Positions 63,824-64,000 of a stretch of DNA of 64,000 nt are shown here, in pieces. How positions within the stretch are numbered: position 1 is the stretch's first letter; every line of letters starts with the position of its first letter. The stretch is from Choristoneura fumiferana (taxonomy: Eukaryota > Arthropoda > Insecta > Lepidoptera > Tortricidae). The position numbers were made by a program, and so were the translations under genes. The notes below the pieces were generated by a model. The model did not search any database, had not been told where the DNA came from, and worked only from the letters and a program-made list of their open reading frames with translations. The DNA lies in NCBI RefSeq assembly GCF_025370935.1, contig NC_133472.1, positions 1,412,749 through 1,476,748 on the forward strand. Direction: 5' to 3'.

Positions 63824-64000
63824 TACAAAAACTTCAAACACGATGTAGTAATAGTACATACGTATAGGTAGAGGCGTCATGATATAGGAAGCTAATCAAA
63901 GGTCTAGCCATTGTTGTCAACATCCCGCACAAAATACACAACAGCTGAGCGGGAGCGGGGATTGTCAAATGTAGCGTTTCTATTGGTCTATTATAAACAC

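Noticed and set aside
1..64000. Operon, phage, plasmid or bacterial defence system
   Set aside because: No clustered ORFs, no ribosome-binding sites and pervasive animal retroelements; the window is eukaryotic nuclear DNA.

Overview
Organism and character. The window looks like non-coding, repeat-dense nuclear DNA of a moth or butterfly. The evidence is several repeat types common in lepidopteran genomes: a tRNA-headed SINE with an (ATG)n tail, a second tRNA-headed SINE, Helitron-like elements opening near ATATTATAAATGCG and closing in CTAGT or CTAAT, RTE-like LINE 3' ends, and many TA-flanked foldback MITEs. No intact host gene, tRNA, rRNA, CRISPR array or operon was found. The only extended coding sequence belongs to retroelements.

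Layout. 1-14035 is left flank with scattered MITE, SINE and LINE fragments. 14036-27221 is a block that recurs, in the same order and orientation, at 31829-45883. Between the two lie a Ty3/gypsy-type LTR retrotransposon on the minus strand (27222-31728, 5' part missing) and a gap of exactly 100 N (31729-31828). 45884-64000 is right flank, again mostly transposable elements. The simplest reading is that two contigs carrying two alleles of one ~13-kb interval were placed end to end. Contig A (1-31728) ends inside the LTR element. Contig B (31829-64000) starts at the equivalent of 14036. The alleles differ by three clean insertions: the LTR element in copy 1, and a tRNA-bearing foldback element plus a SINE in copy 2. 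The two copy-2 insertions (about 884 bp with target duplications) account for nearly all of the 869-bp length difference.

Elements. Most noteworthy is a family of 240-520-bp foldback elements carrying a 70-nt tRNA-like cassette between inverted-repeat arms. The cassette occurs in either orientation relative to the ends, and copies are flanked by 12-13-bp target duplications. Next are three otherwise different inverted-repeat elements (about 5, 62 and 63.5 kb) that share one GC-rich core inside AT-rich modular arms. The SINE at 15798, 42945 and 58907 shares its 3' end with the last codons of the RTE-like LINE ORF found nearby, a relationship expected if the SINE uses the LINE machinery. A 2.4-kb element at 52654-55031 carries a 161-bp tandem array and two short unplaced ORFs.

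Quality. Frameshifts within the pol gene, and many one-base differences between the two copies, suggest residual sequencing indels as well as real decay. Coordinates of degenerate repeats are approximate to about 10-20 bp. 'None recognised' means I saw nothing by eye, not that a search was run.
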